A DNA stretch of 64,000 bases. It comes from Lysobacter solisilvae (GTDB lineage Bacteria > Pseudomonadota > Gammaproteobacteria > Xanthomonadales > Xanthomonadaceae). The stretch spans positions 1 through 64,000 of the forward strand of contig NZ_CP071518.1 of NCBI RefSeq assembly GCF_016613535.2. The letters are read 5' to 3'. The notes under the pieces were generated by a model. The model searched no databases, was not told the DNA's origin, and worked only from the letters and a program-made list of their open reading frames with translations. The position numbers and the translations under genes were made by a program. Shown in pieces: positions 1 through 7,927 of the stretch (its first letter is position 1; every line of letters begins with the position of its first letter).

Positions 1-465
1 GCGCTGCTGGATGCGCGCGGCTTCACCGCCGACGACTTCGCCCGCTCGCATCCGGCCGGCGCCCTGGGCCGCCGCCTGCTGCTGCACATTGCCGATGTCA
101 TGCACTCCGGGGCTGACGTGCCCCGCGTGCATGCCGATGCGACCGTGAGCGAGGCGCTGGTGGAGATGAGCCGCAAGCGGCTGGGAATGACCGCCGTCGT
201 CGACGCGGACGGCCGCCTGCTTGGGCTGTACACCGACGGGGATCTGCGCCGCACCCTGGACGACGCCCGCTTCGACCTGCGCGTCACGCCCATCGCAGAG
301 GTCATGACGCGCAGTCCCCGGACCATCGGCGCCGATGCCCTGGCCGTGGAGGCCGCGCAACTGATGGAAACGCACAAGATCGGCGGCCTGCTGGTCATCG
401 ACGCGGAACATCGCGTGGTCGGCGCACTGAACATTCACGACCTGTTGCGGGCGCGAGTGGTGTAA
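1..465 (+). CDS. kdsD: Arabinose-5-phosphate isomerase KdsD, C-terminal part
   Basis: The window opens inside this gene, so only the last 154 residues are present. KdsD interconverts ribulose-5-phosphate and arabinose-5-phosphate, the first committed step of Kdo synthesis for lipopolysaccharide, in the cytoplasm. The first 25 residues hold the end of the sugar-isomerase (SIS) domain, including the family hallmark SHPAGALGRRLL. Two CBS domains follow, at about residues 35-90 and 95-154, each ending in the usual G-x-hydrophobic-T/N-hydrophobic-x-D/H-L pattern (LYTDGDLR, LNIHDLLR). The position directly upstream of kdsC and the lpt genes is the standard order in gammaproteobacteria and supports the call. 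The missing N-terminus carries the catalytic half, so completeness cannot be judged. Confidence 0.93.
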   Translation, partial: ALLDARGFTADDFARSHPAGALGRRLLLHIADVMHSGADVPRVHADATVSEALVEMSRKRLGMTAVVDADGRLLGLYTDGDLRRTLDDARFDLRVTPIAEVMTRSPRTIGADALAVEAAQLMETHKIGGLLVIDAEHRVVGALNIHDLLRARVV

Positions 466-537
466 AAGTCCGCGCGATACTGGTCGATCCGGACCGCTCC
501 CGCCGTTCCGCCCCCTCCCTGCCCTTTCCAGCGACCG

Positions 538-1116
538 ATGCCCTACAGCCACCTCAACGATTACCCCGCCGACATCCGGGCACGAGCCACGCGCATTGCG
601 CTGGCCTGTTTCGACGTGGACGGCACGCTGACGGACGGGCGGCTGTTCTTCGACAGCCAGGGCCGCGAACTCAAGGCCTTCCACGTCCATGACGGCCAGG
701 GCCTGGTACTGCTGCGCAAGTGCGGGATCACGGTCGCCTTCGTGACCGCACGCGCCAGCGCGGTGGCCGAGCATCGCGCGGCCGAGCTGGGAGTGGAAGC
801 GCATACCGGCGTGTCGGACAAGCTCTCCTGCGTGCAGGCCATCGCCGCCCGGCTGGGAGTCGGCATGGACCAGGTGGCCTTCATGGGCGACGACATTCCC
901 GACCTGCGGGTGATGTCCCAGGTCGGCCTGTCGGTGGCTCCCGCCGGTGCCCATCCATGGGTGCGCGAACGCGTCCACTGGCGCACCTCCGCGACGGCCG
1001 GAAAGGGCGCCGCGCGGGAACTGTGCGACCTGCTGCTGGCCGCGCAGGGCCGTGCCGAGTCGATCCTCGACGAGGCCACGCGCGAGCAGGGCCAGCGACT
1101 GGAGGGCACCGCATGA
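538..1116 (+). CDS. kdsC: 3-deoxy-D-manno-octulosonate 8-phosphate phosphatase KdsC
   Basis: KdsC hydrolyses Kdo-8-phosphate to free Kdo in the cytoplasm, the step before CMP activation. The 192-residue length suits this small HAD phosphatase, which lacks a large cap domain. The nucleophile motif is FDVDGTLTDG (Asp26 and Asp28), a threonine motif VTAR lies near 70, and the metal-binding GDDIPD starts at Gly117. The tetramer-forming KdsC lineage is indicated by the loop TDGRLFF after the nucleophile. The gene follows kdsD by 72 bases, and its stop overlaps the lptC start in an ATGA, so translation is probably coupled. No anomalies were seen. Confidence 0.96.
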   Translation: MPYSHLNDYPADIRARATRIALACFDVDGTLTDGRLFFDSQGRELKAFHVHDGQGLVLLRKCGITVAFVTARASAVAEHRAAELGVEAHTGVSDKLSCVQAIAARLGVGMDQVAFMGDDIPDLRVMSQVGLSVAPAGAHPWVRERVHWRTSATAGKGAARELCDLLLAAQGRAESILDEATREQGQRLEGTA

Positions 1117-1679
1117 ACTGGCGCGTGATCGCGACGCTGGCACTGGTCGCCGGTGCAATTCTCACCGGGTGGTCGGTGTTCAAGCAGGACCGCCAGGACG
1201 CCGGTCCGACCGGCCCCATCGGCCGCTCCGACTACGTGCTCGAGGAATTCGAACTGGTCTCGCTCGACCGTGAGGGCAGGGAATCCTTCACCCTGCGCGG
1301 GCCGCGGCTGGCCCGCGATCCTGGGGCAAAGGTCATCGACATCGCCACCCCGCTGTTCGTCATTCCACCGGGGAAGGATGCGGGCGCCGATGCATGGGAA
1401 GTGCGGGCGCAGAGCGGGTGGGTAAGCGCGGACGGCGACGAACTGCGCCTGCGCGGCCACGTTCGTGGCACAAGCATGGGAGCCGGCCTGCCAACGACGA
1501 TGACCACCGAAGAGCTGAACGTTTTCCCCGAAACGCGCAGCGCCAACTCCCCGGGCACGGTCGTCATCACCCGACCGGGCTCTATACTGAGCGGCCGCGG
1601 CCTGCAACTGAACCTGGCCACGAAGCGTTATTCGTTCAAGTCCGAGGTGCACCATCGCTATGACCCGACTTCCCGCTGA
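1113..1679 (+). CDS. lptC: LPS export protein LptC
   Basis: LptC is the bitopic inner-membrane protein that receives LPS from the LptB2FG extractor and passes it to the periplasmic LptA bridge. The start chosen is the ATG overlapping the kdsC stop by four bases; it gives 188 residues, the normal family size. One membrane helix sits at residues 4-22 (ATLALVAGAILTGWSVF). The rest is periplasmic beta-jellyroll with pattern YVLEEFELVSLDREG and a late segment giving GRGLQLNLATKRYSF, both typical of LptC. The gene overlaps lptA by 20 bases. The sequence is more divergent than its neighbours, as usual for LptC, but the context is unambiguous. Confidence 0.93.
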   Translation: MNWRVIATLALVAGAILTGWSVFKQDRQDAGPTGPIGRSDYVLEEFELVSLDREGRESFTLRGPRLARDPGAKVIDIATPLFVIPPGKDAGADAWEVRAQSGWVSADGDELRLRGHVRGTSMGAGLPTTMTTEELNVFPETRSANSPGTVVITRPGSILSGRGLQLNLATKRYSFKSEVHHRYDPTSR

Positions 1680-2220
1680 CCACGGCCGCCTCCTGGCTGG
1701 CCTGCTCGCTGCCGCGACCCTGCTGGCGTCGACGACGGCCGGAGCAAAATCCTCCGACCGCTCCCAGCAGATGGCCATCGAGGCCGGCGCGACCAGCGGC
1801 ACGCTCGACGACCGGCAGCCGACCGTGCTCTCCGGCGGTGTCACCATCGTGCAGGGTTCCCTGCATATCGACGCCGGCACCGCGACAGTGAGCACGCGCG
1901 GCGGCGATCCGGTCCGCGCGGTGTTGTCCGGCAGTCCCGTCCGCCTGAAGCAGCACCTCGACGACGGCACGCCGATGAACGCGACCGCCACCCGGGTCGA
2001 TTACGACCTGGTGTCCGAGATCGTCATCTTCACCGGCGATGTGCACATCCAGCAGCCGCGGGGCACCCTGCAGGGCCAGCGGGTCGTGTACAACATGAAA
2101 ACCGGCATGGTGAACAGCGGCGGCGATGGTAACGGCCGCGTCAAGATGCTCATCAATCCGCGAAACAAGCAGGCCCCGCCTGCGACCGATGCCCCAGCGA
2201 AGAAGCCGGGGACGAACTGA
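1660..2220 (+). CDS. lptA: LPS transport periplasmic protein LptA
   Basis: LptA oligomerises into the periplasmic beta-jellyroll bridge that carries LPS from LptC to LptD. The 186-residue product begins with a signal peptide: Arg/His-rich n-region, hydrophobic core [14 protein letters not shown], probable cleavage after AGA near residue 29. The OstA/LptA fold is indicated by [17 protein letters not shown] (about 59-75) and by [24 protein letters not shown]. The C-terminus is a lysine/proline-rich tail. The ATG lies 20 bases inside lptC, and the stop shares one base with the lptB start, so lptC, lptA and lptB are tightly coupled. Confidence 0.95.
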   Translation: MTRLPADHGRLLAGLLAAATLLASTTAGAKSSDRSQQMAIEAGATSGTLDDRQPTVLSGGVTIVQGSLHIDAGTATVSTRGGDPVRAVLSGSPVRLKQHLDDGTPMNATATRVDYDLVSEIVIFTGDVHIQQPRGTLQGQRVVYNMKTGMVNSGGDGNGRVKMLINPRNKQAPPATDAPAKKPGTN

Positions 2221-2939
2221 TGCTGGTGGCCAAGGGCCTGCGCAAGGCCTATCGCAATCGGGAGGTCGTGCGGGATTTCGAGCTCACCCTCGATGCCGGC
2301 GAAGTCGTGGGCCTGCTGGGCCCCAACGGCGCGGGCAAGACCACCTGCTTCTACATGATCGTCGGCCTGGTCCCGGCCGACGCCGGCCGGATCGTCCTGG
2401 ACGGCAAGGACATCACCGCCGAACCGATGTACGCACGCGCCAAGTTCGGCGTCGGCTACCTGCCGCAGGAGCCGTCGGTGTTCCGCAAGCTCAGCGTCGC
2501 CGACAACATCCGGCTAGTGCTGGAACTGCGCGAAGACCTCGACAGCCGGCAGGCGGAACGCGAACTGGCCAGCCTCATGGACGAACTGCAGATCGCCCAT
2601 GTCGCCGACCAGATCGGTGCGAGCCTGTCCGGCGGCGAACGCCGGCGCGTCGAAATCGCCCGCGCCCTGGCCGCCAAGCCCCGCCTGATGCTGCTCGACG
2701 AGCCGTTCGCCGGCGTCGATCCGATTTCGGTCGGCGAGATCCAGCGCATCGTCAGCCACCTCAAGAATCGCGGCATCGGCGTGCTGATCACTGACCACAA
2801 CGTGCGCGAGACGCTGGGTATCTGCGATCGCGCCTACATCCTGGCCGACGGCGCGGTGCTTGCGCAGGGCTCGCCCAACGAGCTGCTCAACAACCATGAC
2901 GTGCGCCGGGTCTATCTGGGCGAAGCGTTCAGCCTGTGA
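2220..2939 (+). CDS. lptB: LPS export ABC transporter ATPase LptB
   Basis: LptB is the cytoplasmic ATPase of LptB2FG and powers extraction of LPS from the inner membrane. The 239 residues show the full ABC set: Walker [10 protein letters not shown] (34-42), Q-loop [10 protein letters not shown] (79-88), signature LSGGE (136-140), Walker [10 protein letters not shown] (155-163) and switch histidine TDH near 193. GVGYLPQE together with FAGVDPISV is the LptB-specific flavour. The start ATG overlaps the lptA stop by one base. lptF and lptG are not in the window and normally lie elsewhere. Confidence 0.97.
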   Translation: MLVAKGLRKAYRNREVVRDFELTLDAGEVVGLLGPNGAGKTTCFYMIVGLVPADAGRIVLDGKDITAEPMYARAKFGVGYLPQEPSVFRKLSVADNIRLVLELREDLDSRQAERELASLMDELQIAHVADQIGASLSGGERRRVEIARALAAKPRLMLLDEPFAGVDPISVGEIQRIVSHLKNRGIGVLITDHNVRETLGICDRAYILADGAVLAQGSPNELLNNHDVRRVYLGEAFSL

Positions 2940-3008
2940 CCCCAGTCCCGGAAACCGTCCGGGGCTGAAACGCCAGCATCGACGTCTCACCGCTCCGCGG
3001 TGCATCAT

Positions 3009-3026
3009 GGCCTTCGCGCGAAGGCC
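3009..3026. repeat. 18-bp perfect inverted repeat upstream of rpoN
   Basis: Eight bases, GGCCTTCG, are followed by CG and then the exact complement CGAAGGCC, 40 bases before the rpoN start in the lptB-rpoN spacer. There is no T-run after it, so it is not an intrinsic terminator. It could be an operator or an mRNA hairpin near the rpoN leader, but chance GC-rich palindromy is possible. Confidence 0.4.
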
Positions 3027-3065
3027 ACCGGCCGTCGCTGTCGCCGGACCCCGTTCACACGACTT

Positions 3066-4490
3066 ATGAAGCCCCGCCTCCAGGCCACGCTAGGACAGCA
3101 TCTGGTGATGACGCCGCAGTTGCGTCAGGCCATCAGGCTGTTGCAGCTGTCGGCAGCCGAACTGGAGGTGGAGATCGCCGAAGCGGTGGAAAGCAACCCG
3201 CTGCTGGACTGGACCGAAACCAGCGTCTCGGTCGAAGCAGATGGCACCGACTCCGCGCCGCTCCAGGTCGAGAACGGCTTCGAAACCCAGACCCTGCCGC
3301 CCGCCGAAGCGGACTGGGCTCCCGGCGATGGCGAGGCCTGGTACGAACGCACCGGTCCGGCCGATCCCGACGATGAGTCGCCCACCGCCGAACAGGTGCC
3401 CGAGGGCGAGACGCTGCAGGACCATCTGCTGTGGCAGCTGCACCTCAGTCCGCTGTCACCGCGCGACCGCCTGATCGGCGTGACCCTGATCGAGGCGATT
3501 GAGGACGACGGGTATCTGCGCGAACCACTGGAAAACCTCGCGGCTTCGCTGGCGCCGCAGATCCAGGCCAGCGCCGAGGAAATGCTGACCGTGTTGCACC
3601 AGGTGCAGCGCTTCGACCCGGTGGGCTGCGCCGCGCGAACGCTCGGCGAATGCTTGCGGCTGCAGCTGTCCACCCTCCCCGACGGGACGACTGGCAAGGC
3701 CCTGGCCTGGACGCTGGCCAACGGTCCGCTGGAGCGGCTGCCCCGCGTCGGCGTGGCGGGCATCGCCGCCGAACTCAAGCTCGAGCACGAGCAGGTCGAT
3801 ACCGCCGTCCAGCTGCTGCGTTCGCTCGATCCCAAGCCGGGCGCCCAGATCGGCGCGATCAGTACCGATACCTACGTGGCGCCCGACGTGGTCATCTGGC
3901 GCCAGCACGGCCTGTGGCGGGTGGCGCTGGCCGAAAGCATGCGGCCACGGATCAGCATCCACCGCGGCTACGAGGGCATGATCCGCCACGCCAGCGCGGC
4001 CGACGCGCACTACCTGCGCGGCCATCTGCAGGAAGCACGCTGGCTGCTCAAGAGCCTGGAGGCCCGCGGCGAGACGCTGCTCAAGGTCATGCGCTGCCTG
4101 CTGCAGCAGCAGGCTGCATTCCTGGAGTTCGGCGACAGCGCGCTGCGGCCGCTGACGCTGCGCGAAGTGGCCAGCGAAATCGGGCTCCATGAGTCCACCG
4201 TGTCGCGCGCGGTCGCCCGCAAGTACGCCCGCACACCCCGCGGAACGGTCCCGCTGCGCTCCTTTTTCGCCTCGGGGATCGATACCGGGGCCGGGGGCGA
4301 GGCGTCCAGCACCGCCATTCAGGCGATGATCCGCCAGCTCATCGATGCGGAGAACCCGCGCAAGCCCCTGTCCGACGCCCGCCTGGCTGAAACACTGAAG
4401 GCCACGGGTGTCCCGGTCGCCCGACGAACGGTCGCGAAATATCGCGAAGCGATGAGCATCCCGTCCTCGCAGGATCGTGTGCGCATGTAA
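3066..4490 (+). CDS. rpoN: RNA polymerase sigma-54 factor RpoN
   Basis: RpoN directs RNA polymerase to -24/-12 promoters that need AAA+ activators. The start is placed at MKPRLQATLGQHLVMTPQLR, the usual family N-terminus, giving 474 residues; an upstream in-frame ATG at 3000 would add a basic extension not seen in the family. Region I contains QLRQAIRLLQLS (18-29). Region II is acidic (about 55-125). The core-binding domain follows, then the helix-turn-helix REVASEIGLHESTVSRAVA. The RpoN box ARRTVAKYRE (452-461), which reads the -24 element, is intact. Its position after lptB and before hpf is the textbook gammaproteobacterial order. No second rpoN was seen here, although xanthomonads often have two. 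Confidence 0.97.
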   Translation: MKPRLQATLGQHLVMTPQLRQAIRLLQLSAAELEVEIAEAVESNPLLDWTETSVSVEADGTDSAPLQVENGFETQTLPPAEADWAPGDGEAWYERTGPADPDDESPTAEQVPEGETLQDHLLWQLHLSPLSPRDRLIGVTLIEAIEDDGYLREPLENLAASLAPQIQASAEEMLTVLHQVQRFDPVGCAARTLGECLRLQLSTLPDGTTGKALAWTLANGPLERLPRVGVAGIAAELKLEHEQVDTAVQLLRSLDPKPGAQIGAISTDTYVAPDVVIWRQHGLWRVALAESMRPRISIHRGYEGMIRHASAADAHYLRGHLQEARWLLKSLEARGETLLKVMRCLLQQQAAFLEFGDSALRPLTLREVASEIGLHESTVSRAVARKYARTPRGTVPLRSFFASGIDTGAGGEASSTAIQAMIRQLIDAENPRKPLSDARLAETLKATGVPVARRTVAKYREAMSIPSSQDRVRM

Positions 4491-4628
4491 GCCGCCGTTC
4501 CGGCCAGAATCCGGACGTTTCTGCCGCATCGGCGGGGGCCAGGCGGCTCGCCGACTCCTGAGATTGCATGCCCGGCCCGACAATAGGGCGATCGCGCGTG
4601 GCCGCTTTCGCCCGTCTTTCACGATGCG

Positions 4629-4657
4629 TTGATCGCCGCCGCAAATAAGCGTTGAAT
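4629..4657 (+). promoter_or_regulatory. Candidate sigma-70 promoter for hpf
   Basis: TTGATC at 4629-4634 and TTGAAT at 4652-4657 are separated by 17 bases in the 204-base rpoN-hpf spacer. The hpf ATG lies about 38 bases downstream of the -10. This is a sequence match only; a separate promoter would let hpf be induced independently of rpoN. Confidence 0.35.
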
Positions 4658-4694
4658 GGGGTCGTCGATAACCAAAGACGTGAGGAGGTCAACG

Positions 4695-5021
4695 ATGCGC
4701 ATCGAAACCCACGGCCAGCAGATCGAAGTCACCAATGCATTGCGCGAGTACGTCGAGAGCAAGCTCGCAAGGCTCAAGCGCCACTTCGACCAGCCGCTGG
4801 ACGTGCGGACTCTGCTGAGCCTCGACAAACCCGATCACAAGGCCGAGGCCACCGTCACCATCTCCGGACGCGTCCTCCATGCCGACGCCGCCGGAATCGA
4901 CATGTATGCCGCGATCGACCTGCTTGCCGACAAGCTCGATCGACTGCTCATGAAGCACAAGGAGAAAGTCGTAGACCATCACCGCGGCGAAAGCCTGGCC
5001 CGCAACGGCGACTTCGCCTGA
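4695..5021 (+). CDS. hpf: Ribosome hibernation promoting factor HPF (short form)
   Basis: HPF binds the 30S decoding region in stationary phase and promotes 100S ribosome dimers. The start is fixed by a strong Shine-Dalgarno (GAGGAGG at 4682-4688) before ATG 4695, giving 108 residues, as expected for short HPF/YhbH. An upstream in-frame start at 4656 would add 13 residues and has no ribosome site. Family features include MRIETHGQQIEVTNALREYV at the N-terminus and the basic helix DKLDRLLMKHKEKV near the end. In many proteobacteria ptsN follows directly; here only 91 bases separate hpf from hprK. Confidence 0.95.
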   Translation: MRIETHGQQIEVTNALREYVESKLARLKRHFDQPLDVRTLLSLDKPDHKAEATVTISGRVLHADAAGIDMYAAIDLLADKLDRLLMKHKEKVVDHHRGESLARNGDFA

Positions 5022-5074
5022 GCCCAGCCGGCAGGACTACCCCGCCCCCGCTCCGCACGGCCCGTCACTTGCCC

Positions 5075-5080
5075 GATAAT
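5075..5080 (+). promoter_or_regulatory. Candidate -10 element upstream of hprK
   Basis: GATAAT lies 32 bases before the hprK ATG in the short hpf-hprK spacer. The best -35 partner at 17 bases is TCCGCA (5052-5057), a 3/6 match, so this is only a suggestion of an internal promoter. Confidence 0.3.
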
Positions 5081-5112
5081 CGGCGCACTCACCGGGCGGG
5101 CGGAGCGGCGGC

Positions 5113-6063
5113 ATGAACCTGAGCATCAGCGCATCACAGCTATTCGAAGGCCAACGCGACAAGCTGGGCCTGCGCTGGCTGGCCGGCGAACGCACTGGCA
5201 CGCAGCGCGTGCTGGAAGCCGTCGACACCGTGGCCCGCCGTCCGTCGCTGGCGGGTTATCTCAACATCATCTATCCCAACAAGGTCCAGATCCTCGGCAG
5301 TGAGGAGCTGGCATGGCTGGATTCGCTCGACCCGCGCCAGCGCTGGGACACCATCGTCAAGATCATCGACTTCCGCCCGCTGGCGCTGGTGATCAGCAAG
5401 AACCAGTCCTGCCCCGATGACCTGCGCCACCTCGCCGAGGAAAGCGACACGCCGCTGTGGACCTCGCCGCGCCGCGGCCATGAGCTGCTCAACCACCTGC
5501 AATACCACCTGGCGCGCAAGCTCGCCCCGCGGGTGACGCTGCACGGCGTCTTCATGGAGATCTACTCGATCGGCGTGCTTATCACCGGCGAGTCCGGCGC
5601 CGGCAAGAGCGAACTGGCGCTGGAACTGGTGACCCGCGGCCATCGCCTGGTCGCCGACGATGCCCCCGAGTTCACCCAGATCGCCCCCGACGTGCTGGAC
5701 GGTGCCTGCCCCGACCTGCTGCAGGACCTGCTGGAAGTCCGCGGCTTGGGCGTGCTCAACGTGCGCCAGATGTTCGGCGATACGTCGGTGAAGAAGAACA
5801 AGTACCTGCGCCTGATCGTGCACCTGACCAAGCCCGCGCTGGAACCCCAGCCGGCGGGCCTGGAGCGGTTGACCGGCGACCTGGGATCGCGCCGCGTGCT
5901 GGACCTGGACGTGCCGATGATCACCCTGCCGGTGATGCCGGGCCGCAACCTGGCCGTGCTCACCGAAGCCGCCGCGCGCACGCATATCCTGCGCGCCAAG
6001 GGCGTCGACCCCGCGGCGGCCTTCATGGCTCGCCACAGCCATTTCCTCGAACGCGCCGAATGA
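5113..6063 (+). CDS. hprK: HPr kinase/phosphorylase HprK
   Basis: HprK phosphorylates HPr on Ser46 with ATP and reverses the reaction with phosphate, setting how much HPr is available to enzyme I. The 316 residues have an N-terminal MurF-like domain (1-130) and a C-terminal kinase domain. The P-loop GESGAGKS spans 159-166, the conserved His144 precedes it, and the HPrK signature [17 protein letters not shown] spans 206-222. The stop overlaps the rapZ start (ATGA at 6060-6063). The HPr gene downstream keeps both His15 and Ser46, so the kinase has its substrate. Full-length HprK is typical of Firmicutes and of some proteobacteria, including this group. Confidence 0.96.
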   Translation: MNLSISASQLFEGQRDKLGLRWLAGERTGTQRVLEAVDTVARRPSLAGYLNIIYPNKVQILGSEELAWLDSLDPRQRWDTIVKIIDFRPLALVISKNQSCPDDLRHLAEESDTPLWTSPRRGHELLNHLQYHLARKLAPRVTLHGVFMEIYSIGVLITGESGAGKSELALELVTRGHRLVADDAPEFTQIAPDVLDGACPDLLQDLLEVRGLGVLNVRQMFGDTSVKKNKYLRLIVHLTKPALEPQPAGLERLTGDLGSRRVLDLDVPMITLPVMPGRNLAVLTEAAARTHILRAKGVDPAAAFMARHSHFLERAE

Positions 6064-6952
6064 CGGCGGGTCCCCCCTTGAACACTTCCCACATTCCCAC
6101 CCTCGTCATCGTCAGCGGCATGTCCGGCTCGGGCAAGTCGGTCGCACTGAATACCTTCGAAGACCTGGGCTACTACTGCGTCGACAATCTGCCGGCGGAA
6201 CTGCTGCCGGGCTTCGTCCAGAGCGTGGCCGGCGGCGAAGCGCCGCCGCAACGATTGGCGGTGGGCATCGACGTTCGAAGCCGCACACGGATGTCCCAGC
6301 TGCCGGAGTGGTTGTCCGCCGTCGGTGCGATGGGGCTGGATCCCAAGCTGCTGTACTTCGAAAGCAGCGTGGAAGTCCTGCTCCGCCGCTACGCTGATAC
6401 CCGTCGCCGCCATCCACTGAGCCACCTGGGCCTGGTACTGGCCGATGCCATCGCGCGCGAGCGCCAGGAACTCAAGCCTCTGCGTGCGATCGCCGACGTG
6501 GTCGTCGACACCAGCGCGATGAACGTGCACCAGCTGCGGCGACGCGTGATCACCGATTTCGCCCCCGGCCAGGACTCGCAGCCCACGCTGCTCTTCGAAT
6601 CGTTCGCCTACCGCCGCGGCGTCCCGCCGGATGCCGACTTCGTCCTGGACGCGCGCGTGCTGCCCAATCCGCACTGGGACCCCGAACTGCGGCCGCTGTC
6701 TGGCCGCGACGCCGGCGTGCGGCAGTTCCTCTGGAGGAACAGCCCGAAGTGGCCGCCTACGTCGAACAGGTCAGCCAGTTCCTCGACCGCTGGCTGCCGC
6801 GCCTGCGCACCGATACGCGCAGTTACGTGACGGTCGCCTTCGGCTGCACGGGCGGCCGCCACCGCTCGGTCTACCTGGCCGAACGACTGGCCGAACACGC
6901 CCGCAGGAACGGCTGGGAAGAAGTGGCCGTCCACCACCGCGAACTCGACTGA
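6060..6952 (+). pseudogene. rapZ: RNase adapter RapZ, reading frame broken at about 6729-6732
   Basis: RapZ is a P-loop protein that controls GlmZ-type small RNAs and amino-sugar synthesis in enterobacteria. The first frame gives residues 1 to about 222, with Walker A GMSGSGKS (20-27), [12 protein letters not shown] and GIDVRSR. It then runs into unrelated sequence and stops at 6830. The family C-terminus continues in another frame up to 6952 ([17 protein letters not shown], then [20 protein letters not shown]). Removing two bases from the CTCT at 6729-6732 joins the halves without a gap as [15 protein letters not shown], matching the expected family spacing. The C-terminal domain is the RNA-binding part, so as written the protein would lose function. 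A sequencing or assembly indel is more likely than true decay. Start: ATG overlapping the hprK stop. Confidence 0.9.
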
Positions 6953-7091
6953 ACCCAACTTTCCGACGTGGGGGCACCTCGCCGCCCCCAGGACGCCGTC
7001 CGGCCGGGCCGCGTCGCCGTCCGCCGGTCCGGCGCCGTCGCAGCAGCGCGGGCGCTTCCTGACTGTCACCCGGCTCTGTTAACGTCCCGGA

Positions 7092-7484
7092 ATGTCCGTC
7101 GGCATCCTCCTCATAACCCACGAAGGCATCGGCAAGGCGCTGCTCGCGGTGGCCACGCGGCTGCTGCGGACCCTGCCGTTGCGCACCGAAGTGCTGGAAG
7201 TGCCCTTCGACGGCGACCCCGACGCGCTGCTGCCCCTGGCCAGCGCCGCGCTGCGCCGCGTCGATGGCGGCCAGGGCGTCCTGGTCCTGACCGACCTCTA
7301 CGGCGCGACCCCGAGCAACCTGGCGGCGAAGGTCGCCCGGCTTGGCACGCCGGTGCGGCGCGTGTCCGCACTGAGTCTGCCGATGCTGCTGCGGGTCATG
7401 AATTATCCGGAACTGGAACTGGACGACCTGCCCGCCGTCGCGGGGGCCGGCGCACGCAATGGCGTGATCGTGGATGAGGCATAA
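7092..7484 (+). CDS. PTS EIIA component of the mannose family
   Basis: This 130-residue cytoplasmic protein is an EIIA-Man domain that accepts phosphate from HPr. The phosphorylatable histidine is His10 in GILLITHEGIGKALL, and LTDLYGATPSNLAAKVA matches the second conserved block. No EIIB, EIIC or EIID gene is present, so it is probably a regulatory relay rather than a sugar importer; that role is inferred from context. It lies 139 bases after rapZ and 21 bases before ptsH. The order rapZ, EIIA-Man, ptsH, ptsI is a known proteobacterial layout. The start ATG gives the normal family N-terminus. Confidence 0.93.
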   Translation: MSVGILLITHEGIGKALLAVATRLLRTLPLRTEVLEVPFDGDPDALLPLASAALRRVDGGQGVLVLTDLYGATPSNLAAKVARLGTPVRRVSALSLPMLLRVMNYPELELDDLPAVAGAGARNGVIVDEA

Positions 7485-7505
7485 GGTGGCAATGGGAGCC
7501 CGGCA

Positions 7506-7775
7506 ATGATCGAACGCGAACTGACCGTCAGCAATCGACTGGGCCTGCACGCGCGCGCCACCGCCAAGCTCGTGCAACTGCTGTCGGCCTTCCGCAGCAC
7601 GACCACCCTCACCGCCAAGGGCCGCGAGGTCAACGCCAAGAGCATCATGGGCGTGATGCTGCTGGCGGCCGGCCAGGGCACGCAGGTCCGGCTGCGCGTG
7701 GAAGGCGAGGACGAGGCGGCGACCGCTGAGGCGGTCTGCGCGCTGTTCGAACGCCGGTTCGACGAGGACAGCTGA
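7506..7775 (+). CDS. ptsH: Phosphocarrier protein HPr
   Basis: HPr carries phosphate from enzyme I to EIIA. The 89-residue protein keeps the catalytic His15 in NRLGLHARAT and the regulatory Ser46 in NAKSIMGVMLLA, the residue modified by HprK. Both chemical inputs are therefore available. The ATG follows the EIIA stop by 21 bases, with a GGGAGCC ribosome-site-like stretch before it. There is a 152-base gap to ptsI with no obvious terminator. Confidence 0.96.
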   Translation: MIERELTVSNRLGLHARATAKLVQLLSAFRSTTTLTAKGREVNAKSIMGVMLLAAGQGTQVRLRVEGEDEAATAEAVCALFERRFDEDS

Positions 7776-7927
7776 TGCGGACCCGACGCGGCGCGCACGC
7801 ACCGTTGTCCCATGCGCCCGCACAGGCGGGCGGCCCCGCCGTTACCGTTCTTCCAACGCGCGTGGCCGCATGCCTGCGCGCACGTGTTCCCGTCTGCGTT
7901 CCTGCGTAAAACTGGCCAGGAGGCCCG

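Noticed and set aside
6725..6760. Programmed ribosomal frameshifting in rapZ
   Set aside because: No slippery heptamer or stimulatory structure is apparent, and a two-base shift is not a normal programmed event.
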